DNA of 64,000 bases from Owenia fusiformis (Eukaryota > Annelida > Polychaeta > Sabellida > Oweniidae), in NCBI GenBank assembly GCA_903813345.2, contig CAIIXF020000007.1, positions 25,283,564-25,347,563 of the forward strand. The letters run 5' to 3'. The position numbers and the translations under genes were made by a program. A model generated the notes under the pieces. It saw only the letters and a program-made list of their open reading frames with translations, searched no databases and was not told the DNA's origin. The stretch's first letter is position 1, and the number at the start of each line of letters is the position of its first letter. Positions 46,676 through 58,493 of the stretch are shown in pieces.

Positions 46676-49586
46676 TTTTTGTCAGTGTAACCACATTGCC
46701 CAACTAACAATTCACTTACAACTTTGAAAACAACAAATTGACAGTTTGATTATACTTATGGAGAGTCATATGTCCATGAACTGGTGAATCTCATAATACA
46801 AGTATGCTGCCACTTAAATACGTGCTCATTTAGTTGTCATGAACTATTATTATCACTGAGCATCATTGTGGACCTTTTGTTGTTGGATGATAATGACTAT
46901 TATTGTTTGATGTGTGACGTAGGTCTTAATGCTTGAATGACTCAATTAGTTAACATTGCTTGACTAAGTTTGACTTAAAGAACTGTTGAATCTCATAATA
47001 CAAGTATGCTGCCACTTAAATACGTGCTCATTTAGTTGTCATGAACTATTATTATCACTGAGCATCATTGTGGACCTTTTGTTGTTTGATGATAATGACT
47101 ATTATTGTTTGATGTGTGACGTAGGTCTTAATGCCTGAATGACTCAATTAGTTAACATTGCTTGACTAAGTTTGACTTAAAGCTAGTTTTGATTGATTAA
47201 ATGTGATTTAGGTCATCATTTTTTGAATGACACATTTAGTGACTAATGGGTGATCTAGGTCTTAATGTTTGTAAGACACAATTAGTTAACTTTGCTTGAC
47301 TAATGTGTGACTTAGGTCTTAATGTTTGAATGACACATTTAGCTAGGTTTGCTTGATTAAATGTGATTTAGGTCATCATTTTTGATTGACACATTTAGTT
47401 AGTTATGGCATAATAATATGAAATATACCTTTATGTATAGATTTGAAGAACATCAGCTCACATCCCCGTCTGAATCTATTGTTATATTTGATTTCTTTAA
47501 GCGAGAATAATTTCAAATGTTATTCACGTCCAGAACCGGAAGCCATTTTTAGCTACAGCGAAAAAATTTCACCATTTGTCAAACTCCGAAATGAAATTTT
47601 GAAATATCTAAATCCAGACAAGCAACGCTTCATCCTAAATATTATTAATATTCTTAAAAATATTTATAAAATTTATTAAAAATGAGTTCTAGGTGCGTGT
47701 AGGTGCGTGTAGCACATTACATACGAAATCAATGAAGTTTCGTCTAGCTGTAAGCTAGAGACTCGAGTAAATTCAGTTGATTTGCCATGCCAAAAAATAA
47801 AAAGAATTCAGGGTCATTCATTTACATGAAATTGATGAGTAAAAATGCATTAGAATTCAGTTGAAAAATATCTTGGTAGTATAACTTACCTCGAGTCTTT
47901 AGTTTTGTAACACTAAATCATTCCTAATGGCTCTAGATGACCTAGAAATAATAATAATTTATAAATGAATGAAAATTTTCCTGGCAGCCATTGAATGTCA
48001 GAGGTCAAATCGGGGTCCTTTCGTTTTACCCCTGATTCTGACCCCTGATTAAACCCTTGGTTTATATCGAAAACAAATGCGTTTTTTATATTGAAAATGT
48101 ACTTTTTTCGAATAAATTTTGTCTTGGACATACAGATTGCATTACTATCTTTAATAATATCTGAAGGTTTGAGGAAAATATATCCAGATGTCTTAGAAAA
48201 CTGTCACCAAACGTACCGTATTTTCATCAATTTTTTTCAAAACCCTGGATTAGACCCTTGGTCGGCGTTGGAAAAAAGGATCAATTCCTCATAAAATATC
48301 CCAATTTATAACAACTAGTAATTTGAAATGTTAAAAATACATCTAACTTTGAAATATAAAGCAAAAATAATTCCCATATCTTCAAGTTTATTACCTAAAA
48401 ACAGCTTATCAAAAACAAGTCAAATTATCATGGAAATTTTCAACTTAGCCTACTTGATTAGTGCTGCCATCTATTGATAGTGATTCAGAGTTCATAGCCT
48501 TTATCAAGGTTTTTATGTAACATAGACATGTGCTTCAATACTATTTATTTATTACATTGAATATGATATATCCATTCCTCACCACACCCATTCCAGAAGT
48601 TTTCGCTAATATGACTGATGGTGCCCAGGATCTAAGCGCAAATAATAGGCTAGGAAGATGGACTCCTTTCACGTATATGAACACCTCCTAACACATGAAC
48701 ACCTGAAGTCCTATTGTATGAATCATAAGGCCATCCATACCAATCCTTCATTTGCCACCTAGGTAATATGCTTCATCTATTTCTTAGTTCAGTTTTGTAT
48801 TTGCCCATACTGTGCTTCCATGCTTCATGGTTTTTTGTTGCATGATGAGTTTCCAGGTTAAAAAGCAAAAAACTAAAGGAATACAGAGTGGCTTGAATAA
48901 CACACAGACCACCTATATCAGTCAGTCATTTGCCACCTAGATAATATGCTTCATCTAACAATTCTTAGTTCAGTTTTGTATACATTGTGCTTGATTATTC
49001 TTTGGAAAATTATAATGAATTCATAAGAGTTTTGTCTCTCTTATAATACACTTGAGTTTGTAAATTAAAGGTTCATTATGGAATCAAACTGCCTCATGCA
49101 TTTCAAATATGCAGTCTTGTTCAGGAGAAAAACATGATGCTTTCATTGATAAAGTAGCCTATTTAAGATCATATTTGAAATGAAATTCATGCTTGTTTAT
49201 AAGTTTCTTATTTTTGTTGATAAAGTATGCATCAAGTTTTTCTTTCGATCAATTCAGATCTCATCAGCTGAACTCTACTGAAAATGTTACTGATTAAAAG
49301 TTCATGTTAACCAACATATTACAAATTATTAAACAAAACATATTATTAACATTTCATGATTTATTCAAAATATACATACATGTACATTATACATAAATAC
49401 ATACATTATAGATACAGAATTGCAAAATACACTTAAAAATATACACAATGTTAAAATCCACCGAGATCTACAAATATGACATATTATAATACATCATTGC
49501 CAAACATACTAAAATCTAAATTCAAAAGTTTTAAAATACATCTATGTAATCTGCCAACCTACTTATATGAGCATGCCTACTATCAA
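46676..49586. other. Repeat-rich noncoding stretch
   Basis: It includes the 202-bp duplication at 46786-47190, degenerate shorter units to 47420, and a weaker duplication (TCATTTGCCACCTAGRTAATATG at 48750 and 48926). The rest is AT-rich. A 72-codon and a 67-codon ORF overlap on opposite strands near 48.0-48.3 kb and are not credible. A minus-strand AATAAA at about 49360-49365 could serve the composite gene that ends at 49587. Confidence 0.5.
46786..47420. repeat. 202-bp tandem duplication and degenerate satellite
   Basis: GAATCTCATAATACAAGTAT occurs at 46786 and 46988, and about 200 bases downstream are nearly identical between the two copies. The sequence then dissolves into 60-70-bp units with core GTGACTTAGGTCTTAATGTT and TTAGTTAACTTTGCTTGACT. 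Confidence 0.85.
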
Positions 49587-50877
49587 TTAATGATCAGGAC
49601 AATACATCTTCTTTGAAACTTTCTTAAGCTTAGAACATTTTTTATGATACCATGTTTGACATTCATGCTTTTTACTCACAAACTCACAGCCAGCCCAACC
49701 ATATCTTGTACTACATCAGCTTGGCCACATGGACAAAAACAACTTACTTGGAATGTTGATGTGGCAACTTTGGATAATTTTAATTTTTTCTTAGTCTGTT
49801 TTGGAAAGGGAAGAATTTTTTTCTCTGTTAAACAGGATACCAAATGTGATCTCATTTCTTTTGCTTCAAATACGACTCTACTTGTCCCATTGAAACCATT
49901 GAAGCAAAACTCAGTCATAAATGCAATAGAGAAGAGGCCACAATCATAGCCATTATTTTGTTTTTGAACAGCTGGAATAATAACATCAAAATGGTTTACC
50001 CTATCTGGTTTATAAATCTGAGTTAATTGAATTTGTAAACTACTGTTAATGTCTTTTTTATTTAAGCTATCTAATAAATATACTTTGCCATCAGAATCTT
50101 GAATTGAAGTTACCCAATGAGAATTGCCATTATGATGAATCTGCACAGAAGGACCATTAGTTGAAATCATTGGAGTACACCAAGTGAACATATTTTTATT
50201 TGCTACATAAATGGGAGCATAGTTTGTTAATTGGAATCCAGAAATATTTTCAAATTGTCCCATTAGAACTGACTGAGCTGCATTAATTATCTGGTCATCT
50301 AACCATCCCTTTGGATTAAGAATAAGTTCATAATGTTGAGTTTTAAGAAAGTTAATATTATCTGCACCTTTGTCGACTGATTGAATTTCATTTTTTTCCA
50401 TTTCATTACTATCTTTACTACTATTTTCACATTTTAATTGAACATCTGATTTATTACTTAAATTATCATCACTGGCCATTTCATTGATTAAACTATTTGA
50501 AATTTCATCATGATTTTCAACTAAATTATCAACAAGGGTTTTCATTTTTTTAATGTTTGTATCATTCATAACTGGCTCAGACTGCTCAAATCTTAATCGT
50601 TTTCTAGATTGGCTTGATTTACGAATGTGAGGAGATTTTAATATTGATTTGATTTCTGAGTTGCAAAGATTAGTTTTTAATTTAGGGGTTGAAGTAGCAT
50701 TATCATTAATAGAAATATGTTCATTAAAATCATTTTCATTCATAGTAATATTAGCAACAGAGGAGTCAGGGGCTGGAATTATATCAAAATCACTGGGTTT
50801 GGGCTTTTTTCCACCTATTTTTTTTGCTGACCTTTTCCTACTATTTTTACGTAATACTGTTAAGTTCTTAATTCTTT
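49587..50877 (-). pseudogene. Composite MULE element gene, 3' part: Ulp1 protease and PHD-like tail
   Basis: This is the C-terminal part of the gene that starts at 57545. After a Lys/Ser-rich linker comes a C48 (Ulp1/SENP-type) cysteine protease domain. Gly-Trp-Leu-Asp-Asp-Gln near 50310 is the substrate-binding start; the catalytic His is in Ser-His-Trp (50117-50119), Asp in Leu-Leu-Asp-Ser (50068-50070), Gln and Cys in Gln-Asn-Asn-Gly-Tyr-Asp-Cys-Gly (Cys at 49940-49942). All catalytic residues are present. Such proteases normally remove SUMO-like modifiers. The frame ends at 49676, but shifting by one at about 49700 reveals Ala-Gly-Cys, Trp-Tyr-His-Lys-Lys-Cys and Tyr-Cys-Pro-Asp-His ending at a stop at 49587, the rest of a PHD-like zinc finger that begins Cys-Phe-Cys-Pro-Cys-Gly. 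A small deletion therefore truncates the protein. At the 5' side, residues before Asn-Lys-Arg-Ile come from the inserted element. Confidence 0.75.
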
Positions 50878-50882
50878 TATTA

Positions 50883-53800
50883 GAGAGGTTTCGCAAAACG
50901 TTTTTTAGCTCCACGGATCCGTATCCGTAACGTATTTATCAGATTTATGCGTAGTCAGTTCAATTTATACGTGAAATGATACGGAAAACACGAAAAATGA
51001 GGCTTTTGTACGTTGGTCATTTACGTATCCGATTTTACCCTTCGATTATATTGTTTTTAGTTCTAAAGGTATCACTATATGAACAACCACAATGTGCTGT
51101 GTATAATTTGACTAAAATTTGGTGAATGAATTTGTTTATTGTTTGAAATAAATTGAGTTTTTCAAATAGTATGTTCAATTCATTTTACACTGTATGGAAT
51201 GGTATTGCAATAATTACAGTGTACATGTTTCGCACAACGTTTTAGCTACCCGTATCAAAATCCGTAACGCATCGATGGAGTAAAAGTGTATTCAATACGT
51301 TTGTGATACCAACAGCAATACCGAAAGTACGTAAACTAACACTTTCTGTGCGTAGTTGTCTCCGTATCTATTTTGTCCTTCAAATCTTGATAAATTTTTC
51401 CCTAAATGTATAATTTTAGTAACACACATATGTTATCATGTGTGTCGTGCTAATTTTGATGAAGTAATAACCTTATCTGCCGATAAATTTGATTATAAGC
51501 GATGGGCCTGCAATTTTTACAAATAAAGCTTTAGTCACATTTGCTAATAGGCAGATGTAAGGTCTATCGTTTCTGGGGTCAATAGTAATACCGTAGTCAA
51601 TTTCTTAGGGACATCAAACCAATGGTTAGCAGATAGGCCACCTGAATATATATTTTGTGCCTTAAGTCACGCTCGGAATTCATATAGAGCAGGGTCTTGG
51701 GCTTAGTTTGAGTATAGTAGCTTGTTCCTGACCTCGACAATGAATGTGATATTGGGTCTAAAGATGGCGCCCCGAATCAATCTTGCCCGTATCCAGCTTG
51801 TGGCAAGGGGGGGGGGGGGGGCTTTTTTGGTTTAAAACTCCCGAGAAGTGCTCAGTATGATGAAAAACTGAATGATTTTCAGGTAGCTTCTTCCCGTGGT
51901 ATGACTTGAACACGCATCAAGTCATGCGATCTATGTCAAATAGTAAGCGGCCTCGTTTGGGGGTCCAGGGAGACTAGTGCCCTAAAGTTTAGTGTCCAAG
52001 CTTCCCCGAACCACCGTATCATTTCCTATTTTCATTTTTGTAAAGACAGGCCTGACATCCAGATCCTGTAACGGATCTTCTCTCTTACATATGAGTCACG
52101 GTAGGGGCCCCAGATGTTCCTAACTCTTGGGTAGTGGTCCATGATGTGTTCTTCATTAGCAGCTTTGTGATGATAGGGAAGGGGGGAGGTTGTAATTCAA
52201 GTACATATTCAGTAGATATCGGGTTGTCCCCGATTGTTTTGTGCGGTTGTCTCCAGTTGGAATAACTTAGTTGAGTAAATGGGTATCAACGTTTCGTTGT
52301 GGTTTATTGGTTGTGCCTGATTGTGTTTTGATGGGTTGAGTAAATCGATTGAGTATTTGACTAAGCCTGGTTGTGTAATGGTGGGTTAGTGTCAAGTAGG
52401 TATAGGTTTTGCCGAAATGTGTTGTGTACGTTTGAGACTAGGTTCTCTTTTGATGGTTGTTAGTCTGGTGATTTAGTATCGGGTTGTGTCCCATTGTGTT
52501 ATGTTAATCTTATAATGGGTTGTTTTCTCTTGTGAATATGTTCTGTTGGTTGGCTAGCTGGTTGTGGCTAGTCGGGTGAGGTATCTTGTTTTGTCTGATT
52601 GTGTTGTGTGATTGGCGTTGTCTCCAATTGGGTTAAGTTAGTTGTGTATCTCGGTATTACAATTTTAATGTGTTTTTTTGCCTGTGCCTGATTTTGCTTT
52701 GATTGTTTGGTTTTGGGTTTTGAAAAATTGTGTTGTGCTACTTGAACAATGGGCTGTGTTTGCTTTTGTTGGTTTAACATTGGGTTGTGCCAAATTGTGT
52801 GGTGATAATTTCACAGTTCGATGTGTTTTCATGGTTGTTAGTTTAGTTGTGTTTTATTGGTTGTGCCTGATTGTGTTTTTATTGTTTAGTGTTGGATTGT
52901 GCACAATGGTGTTGAGTTAATTCAACACTTGGTTGTGTTTGTCTTTGTTGTCTTATTATTGGGTTGTGACATATTGTGTTAATCTGACAGTTGGTTGTGT
53001 TTTGGTGGTTGTAAGTCAGGTTGCGCCATGCTGGCTTTGGTGCCGGGTTATGCTATATTGCGTTCTGAGTATATTGACACTGGGTTATGTTCTATTGTAC
53101 TGTTGCATGATTGGTGATCTAGGTTGTGTTTGGTTGTAATAGGTTATATATGTCGAGTTGTGGGCTGTGTCCGATCAGGCTGTGGTGTTTATTGGGATAA
53201 GAAACAAATGGCCGGTTTAGGGTAATTTGTTGTTGGTTTATCAGTTGATTCTATGTAGACCCCAAAGGAGATATAGGGTATTATGATGGTGAGATATTCA
53301 ACTGGCATGTTAGGCGTTAGTTTCGCGTCGTTCTCTGATGAGCTGGTCCCATGTTGTTCAATGAATTCAAGAAAAACAATGCTAATTTATCTTTTTACAT
53401 AATATATTTTTTGTTGATTTCTCATACAAAACATACTTTTATTGCATAACTGATATATTTGTGTCGCTTTCTATGATCAAATATGTTACTTTGTTCCCCT
53501 CCTTAGTTTATATGAGGCATGGGTTTTCAACTAAAGCCCATGTATGAGGAAAGGGGGGGGGGGGTGGCTTATGTGAAAACGTATGGTTTCCGAATGCCTT
53601 GGCCTTGCCCAAGTCGCTATTTTTTTTTTATCTTGAATTATTACCAAAATATACAGCTGCAAAAACATGAAATTAAAGGTCCATGTGCAGCATGGCAAGT
53701 GATTTTAGAAATGTTTACGCATTTTGTGGCATAATGCAGTCACTGCACGTCACTTAATGACCACTATTCAGCCTATTTGTTTTCAAACCCTTAAATATTC

Positions 53801-54199
53801 CCAAAAGAATAATTTGACACTGAATTGGTTATTGTAAACCGAGAAATAACCTTTTCTGGCCTAAAGGATATTCTTCATTTTGAAATTGATGTCATGAAAT
53901 TAATAAATGACACCTTAGGGATGAAAGGGTTAATATGTATTTTTGCACTCACCAAAATTTCTTTTGGAGTTGTGATTCTGAAAGCTGACACTCCCAATGG
54001 TGTTTTGAAATCTAAGTGCAGATGAAGCCTTTTATTTGACCCTAGTTTTCACTACTATTAAACACGGATTGAGATGCGTTTATAATTACGTACTTCAAAA
54101 AACGCACTGCGAAACGAAAATTATCGATATACGTATCCGTAAACGTAACGAGATACGGATGCGGATACGTTTTAGCTAATTCGTTTTGCGAAACCTCTC
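50883..54199. mobile_element. 3317-bp element interrupting the composite gene
   Basis: Termini GAGAGGTTTCGCAAAACG are perfect inverted copies; TATTA is duplicated at 50878-50882 and 54200-54204. Both ends then carry TTAGCT and repeated ACGGATCCGTATC/CGTAACG-type motifs. A second, diverged copy of the left end begins near 51229 (GTTTCGCACAACGTTTTAGC), so the left 345 bp are tandemly duplicated. Inside are a Family-B MITE with a long G-run (about 51780-51885) and the G/T-rich module (about 51915-53340). There is no transposase, so it is non-autonomous. The 5-bp target duplication does not point to one superfamily with confidence. Confidence 0.9.
51915..53340. repeat. G/T-rich module, copy 2
   Basis: Leader (about 51915-52150) and G/T-rich body match 30800-32290 in order and orientation: shared phrases include GACACGCAT-like starts, GATCCTGT-GCGGATC-TCTC, GGGCCC-GATGTT, and the GGTTGTGTC units. 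The plus strand again is C-poor. Small ORFs on either strand are compositional. Confidence 0.78.
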
Positions 54200-57100
54200 T
54201 ATTATCATTTAACGTCTGACCTAAGGAAAGTTTCACTGCAATTATATGGTAACAAGTATTTGTTGAAGGACACTGACACTTTTCTTTTGGATGAATAGTA
54301 ACTGCATATTTTTCCTCTCTGATTCCACGGACAATAAAGCAACCCATCTCAGGAATATGTTTAACACCATTTGAATTGATAACTGCTTTGGCCATAGCTA
54401 CTTGAGACATTGATTGTTTGCTATTGTTTTGACTCTTTATTATATCATTACTTTCTAACTTGACTGGTACGTTTGAGCCTAACACAGTATCATTAACTGG
54501 ATGGGGAGACATTGGTGATTGACATTGATTAGACTGTTCCTCTACAGGAATTTGGCTTATTTCTGCCTGTATTTGATTATCAGGAATATCACATTTTGTC
54601 AACTGAGATGTTTGGAGCTTCTCTACACTTTCATTGTTAATATCATTTACACTATTGCTAGGACTATTTAACTGCTGGACTTCACTTTCATTAGACTGAA
54701 CTTCCTGACTATTTGAACCTATTTCCCCAACATAACACCTATTGTTTTTAACCATTTCAATTATGTCTTCAGATTTGTATATATGATTTGGCATCACTAA
54801 TTCATCAATTTGAATTGAACAATTCGAAAATTCTGGCAAAAGCAAGTAATTTCCAATCCCCGCTCTACCTCTGAGACACTCTGCCTGGTAAGAATTTTGT
54901 AGAAAATATAACGCAAGAACCATTTGATCAATGGGAGCTTGTTTACATTCTTGTAGTCTTTTCAAAACTGCATTATGAGATTCAGCACTATTGTTTGTAA
55001 CACCAGAGAAAGGATTGTACATGTTATGTCCCTCTAACACCCAACGAACAGAATGGTTCAAAATGTCTGACCTAATATGAGCCCTAAAGTATTCTATCAT
55101 AGCTTGACTCCATTGAGGAAAGAATTTTTCTTCCAGATCTTCAAATTCTTCTAAATTACAAGCCTTCAGCAAACTTCTAACCTGGGAGATGTATACAGTA
55201 ATGTCATCAGATGTTGCACCATGACCTATCAGCCAGCGTTTAACATCGCTAATAATGTGGTTCCAGCAGTGTAACACAGAGAACATTCCTGTATTCACCA
55301 GTGCATTCTTTATACCACGTTCTCTATCAATGACTATTGGGATATTTTTTTGTTTACCAAGAGCAGGAATTTGATCTTTTAAAATTGAGAAAAAACGCTC
55401 GTGGTATTTCTGATCTTTTTTTTCATGAATAACATAGGCCAAACGTATAATTTTGTTGCCTTTGTACAAAATATGTCGAAATGTTAAGGGAGAAATCCAA
55501 AAGTCGCCTAAATTATAAGTCGAATCATAGTTCATGTAAAAAGGAATTTCGGTGGTTTTTTGAATTGAAAGTATATCTGAAAGTTCGGAGAATGTGGTAT
55601 TAAGACCTACACAGCATAGCAAATTAGGATATACGTCAACATTCATTATGTAACCTCCAAGGTGATATGCTAATTCTATCAAATTATAAACTGCATCTTT
55701 GCCTAACATTTTTTCTTTCTTAAAGTTGTGCAAATGGCGCTGAACTTGGCGCAAGTTCCTTGGATTACCTATGCCCTGTTCTGTGCCTACAGTATTAGAA
55801 GCCAAAAGATCCTGATAAACAGCATTTGGAACATTACTAGAATGGGATTTGATATCATTAAGTACTGAAGGTTTTGTTCTTCGAAATTCAATTTCCTTAT
55901 TTTTACTGTTACCATGTGCCAGTGGTATATACAATTTTTCATCCCCAAGATAATGTACCAAAACAAATGTTTTATTTGATATGAGTGAAATTTCAAATTT
56001 TCGAAACTGCGATGATCCCTTTTTAAGAGGTTTTCCATCTTTCCCCATTACTTTTATGTTGAAAGCTGTTTTAGTTATACATGCCCTTGGATCCGATCCT
56101 CTATTGGACCATGAGTACCCATCACAACGCCAATCCTTTTCAAAGATCTGATCCCTGTTGAATATGTATATATCACCTGCACGGGGTTTAATGGGAGGTT
56201 TAGTTGATAAGAGAGTGTTATCAACGCTAGAAAGAAAACTGGCATATCTATTGGTAGACCATGGGATATTTTCATTTGCAACAACAATGGATTTACCATC
56301 ACCACCACCCACCTGTGAATAAAGAGGGACATGAACACCACTGACCCATTCACTGTCTTTCGCTCTAGTAGTTGCACTGTCCCGCGAAGTAACAGAGTTA
56401 CGTAATGGGGCAGTACTGCTACCGGAACCAGACAGGTCAGAGCCAGATGGCACCTTAACAATGTTACCCTTGGTTAAGCCAGGGGAACGCCTAACACCAC
56501 TGGTTCGTCCACTGTCTTTCGCTCCTGTAGTCGCACTGTCCCGCGAAGTAACAGAGTTACGTAACGGGGCAGTACTGCTACCAGAACCAGACAGGTCAGA
56601 GCCAGATGGCACCTTAACAATGTTACCCTTGGTTAAGCCAGGGGAACGCCTAACACCACTGGTTCGTCCACTGTCTTTTGCTCCAGTAGTCGCACTGTCC
56701 CGCGAAGTAACTGAGTTACGTAACGGGGCAGTACTGCTACCAGAACCAGACAGGTCAGAGCCAGATGGCACCTTAACAATGTTACCCTTGGTTAAGCCAG
56801 GGGAACGCCTAACACCATTGGTTCGTCCACTGTCTTTTGCTCCAGTAGTCGCACTGTCCCGCGAAGTAACAGAGTTACGTAACGGGGCAGTACTGCTACC
56901 GGAACTAGACAGGTCAGAGCCAGATGGCACCTTAACACTGTAACCCTTGGTTAAGCCAATGGTAGATTCAACAGTACTGACAGCTGAAAATAAGTTATGA
57001 CATAAAACAGCCTGTCCCCGGGCATTAATATGGTGACCATCCCGGCTCAACATCCCACGTACTATTTTGCCATGTTTGGCAAAATCAATATGTGGAATAT

Positions 57101-57545
57101 ATGTTACGCGGGGTGTTTCACCACAGTAATGTCTGAGGAGCAGGTTTACCATCCTTGCAGTAGTGTTCATGTTGTAAAGCGCCTCATCTGATGGATGTAC
57201 TCTGCATTCTTCTCCGTACCTCTGGCATCTGCTGCATGTCTCCTTTGGGAAATGGCTCCTAGCACGTGGCAGAATCCCCGAAACATAAACATGACAAAAC
57301 TGTTTAGACAATGTACTGAAAACTAGTTTTTGAAACTTTCTCATAATTTGGGTGACAGTTTCATTGCTGGAATTGTTAGTCCCAACATGGTAAATGATGT
57401 TGTCGAAAGATGGAAGGATATCCGATACCTTTTCAAGTAAATCTTCAATTTTGCAACCACTATAAGAAAGAACTACTGCTTCATCCACATCGAAAAACTT
57501 TTGAACATATTTCAACTGACTGTCACCCACAATCAGAGTAGCCAT
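54200..57545 (-). CDS. Composite MULE element gene, 5' part: SGNH-like, repeats, DDE transposase, SWIM
   Basis: The ATG at 57545 (Met-Ala-Thr-Leu-Ile-Val-Gly-Asp-Ser) is preferred over an upstream TTG. Residues 1-185 look like an SGNH hydrolase: Gly-Asp-Ser9, Gly55-Thr-Asn57-Asn, and Asp169-Gly-His-His172. Residues about 200-410 are four 53-residue Ser/Thr-rich repeats. Residues about 640-870 form a MULE-type transposase with D674 (Asp-Ser-Thr-Tyr-Asn-Leu-Gly), D740 (Val-Ile-Asp-Arg-Glu) and E855 (Asn-Ser-Ala-Glu-Ser-His-Asn), plus His-Cys-Trp-Asn-His. A SWIM zinc finger follows: C1090-x-C1092-x5-C1098-x-H1100, common in Mutator transposases. After codon 1115 the frame enters the inserted element and stops at 54042. 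Removing the insert and one TATTA gives about 1515 codons in frame with the Ulp1 part. Presumed role: transposition of its own element; the roles of the SGNH and protease parts are unknown. Confidence 0.8.
56325..56960 (-). repeat. 159-bp in-frame tandem repeat, 4 copies
   Basis: TTGGTTAAGCC recurs at 56470, 56629, 56788 and 56947, exactly or nearly 159 bases apart. Each unit encodes 53 residues starting Gly-Leu-Thr-Lys-Gly and containing Pro-Ser-Gly-Ser-Asp-Leu-Ser. Copies are almost identical at DNA level except the last (C-terminal) one. The opposite strand is also open through the array (56461-56943), a consequence of repeat composition. Confidence 0.93.
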
Positions 57546-58165
57546 TTCAACTAGTGTATCGATTTTCAATAATAATTAATTGAATGATGATTTTGCTTCT
57601 GTTCGATTTGTAGAGTAAGATTCAGCAATATATGTTATCAAGAACAAGTATCTCGCTTCATCTGATGAAACTAAGATTTGATGGTATTTTAAAGATGTTC
57701 AAGAGAAAGCTCATTGGTTGTAATTGAACACTCCTACATTTCAAGCAATCTTATTGGATGCTATAACTATATTCAAACACCTTTGAAGGTATCATATCAT
57801 TATATTATAATCTTATTAAGATGTCTCATCATTGAAAACATTAGACTCCAGAACTGTGTAATTCCAATGTTTGTAAAAATCAATAGAAATTGTTTTTTTG
57901 CTAATCTAATACTATCTTTGAAGGTAGGATCAATTAAAACATCAGATAATCCCATGTGATAATATCCCAGAACTTTGAGAGATGATTCCAATGTTTGGAA
58001 AAATCAAAAGTGTATTGTTCACTATTGTTCCTCTAATCACACCTTTGAAGGTATGATCAATGAAAATAATTAAATCTTAAAGGTAATAGGCCAAATAAAT
58101 GGTCCGAATATCAATTGTCCAAATCCCTTTGGTCAGAAACCTAATGATCCTAAAATTAACAATTG

Positions 58166-58493
58166 TTGATATGATATTTAAATTTCAATACTGTACTCCT
58201 GGTCAATTTAGCAAGTTTTAATTCTGCAAATTTTGAGAAATCACAATTTCGTGGCACTATTTCACAAGTTTCAATTTCATATTCTCTGAATCCTCAAGCT
58301 CTGTAAACAAAGTTACCCTATGAACAGTAATTACACCTACCCAATATATTTGGATATGGTACGATATACAATTACTTGCACCTCAGACTTAAAATGGGAA
58401 ATTTGCGAAGATTATTTTTCTGCGAAACAAAATCAAACAAAATCCAAATGAAAATTATCTGGAGTACAGTGTTTAAATTTAAATATCATGACA
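58166..58493. mobile_element. MITE with ACTGTACTCC ends
   Basis: ACTGTACTCCTGG at 58190 and CTGGAGTACAGT ending at 58470 are inverted. Outside these, ATGATATTTAAATTT on the left and AAATTTAAATATCAT on the right extend the inverted repeat to about 30 bp. Internal AATTTCG/CGAAAT motifs resemble a fragment at 42520. Confidence 0.75.

Noticed and set aside
55787-56461. Two more minus-strand ORFs (83 and 128 codons)
   Set aside because: They are other-frame shadows of the composite transposase ORF, which has recognisable domains in its own frame.
56461-56943. 160-codon plus-strand ORF
   Set aside because: It is antisense to the 159-bp repeats of the composite transposase gene and open only because the unit is a multiple of three without stops on that strand.
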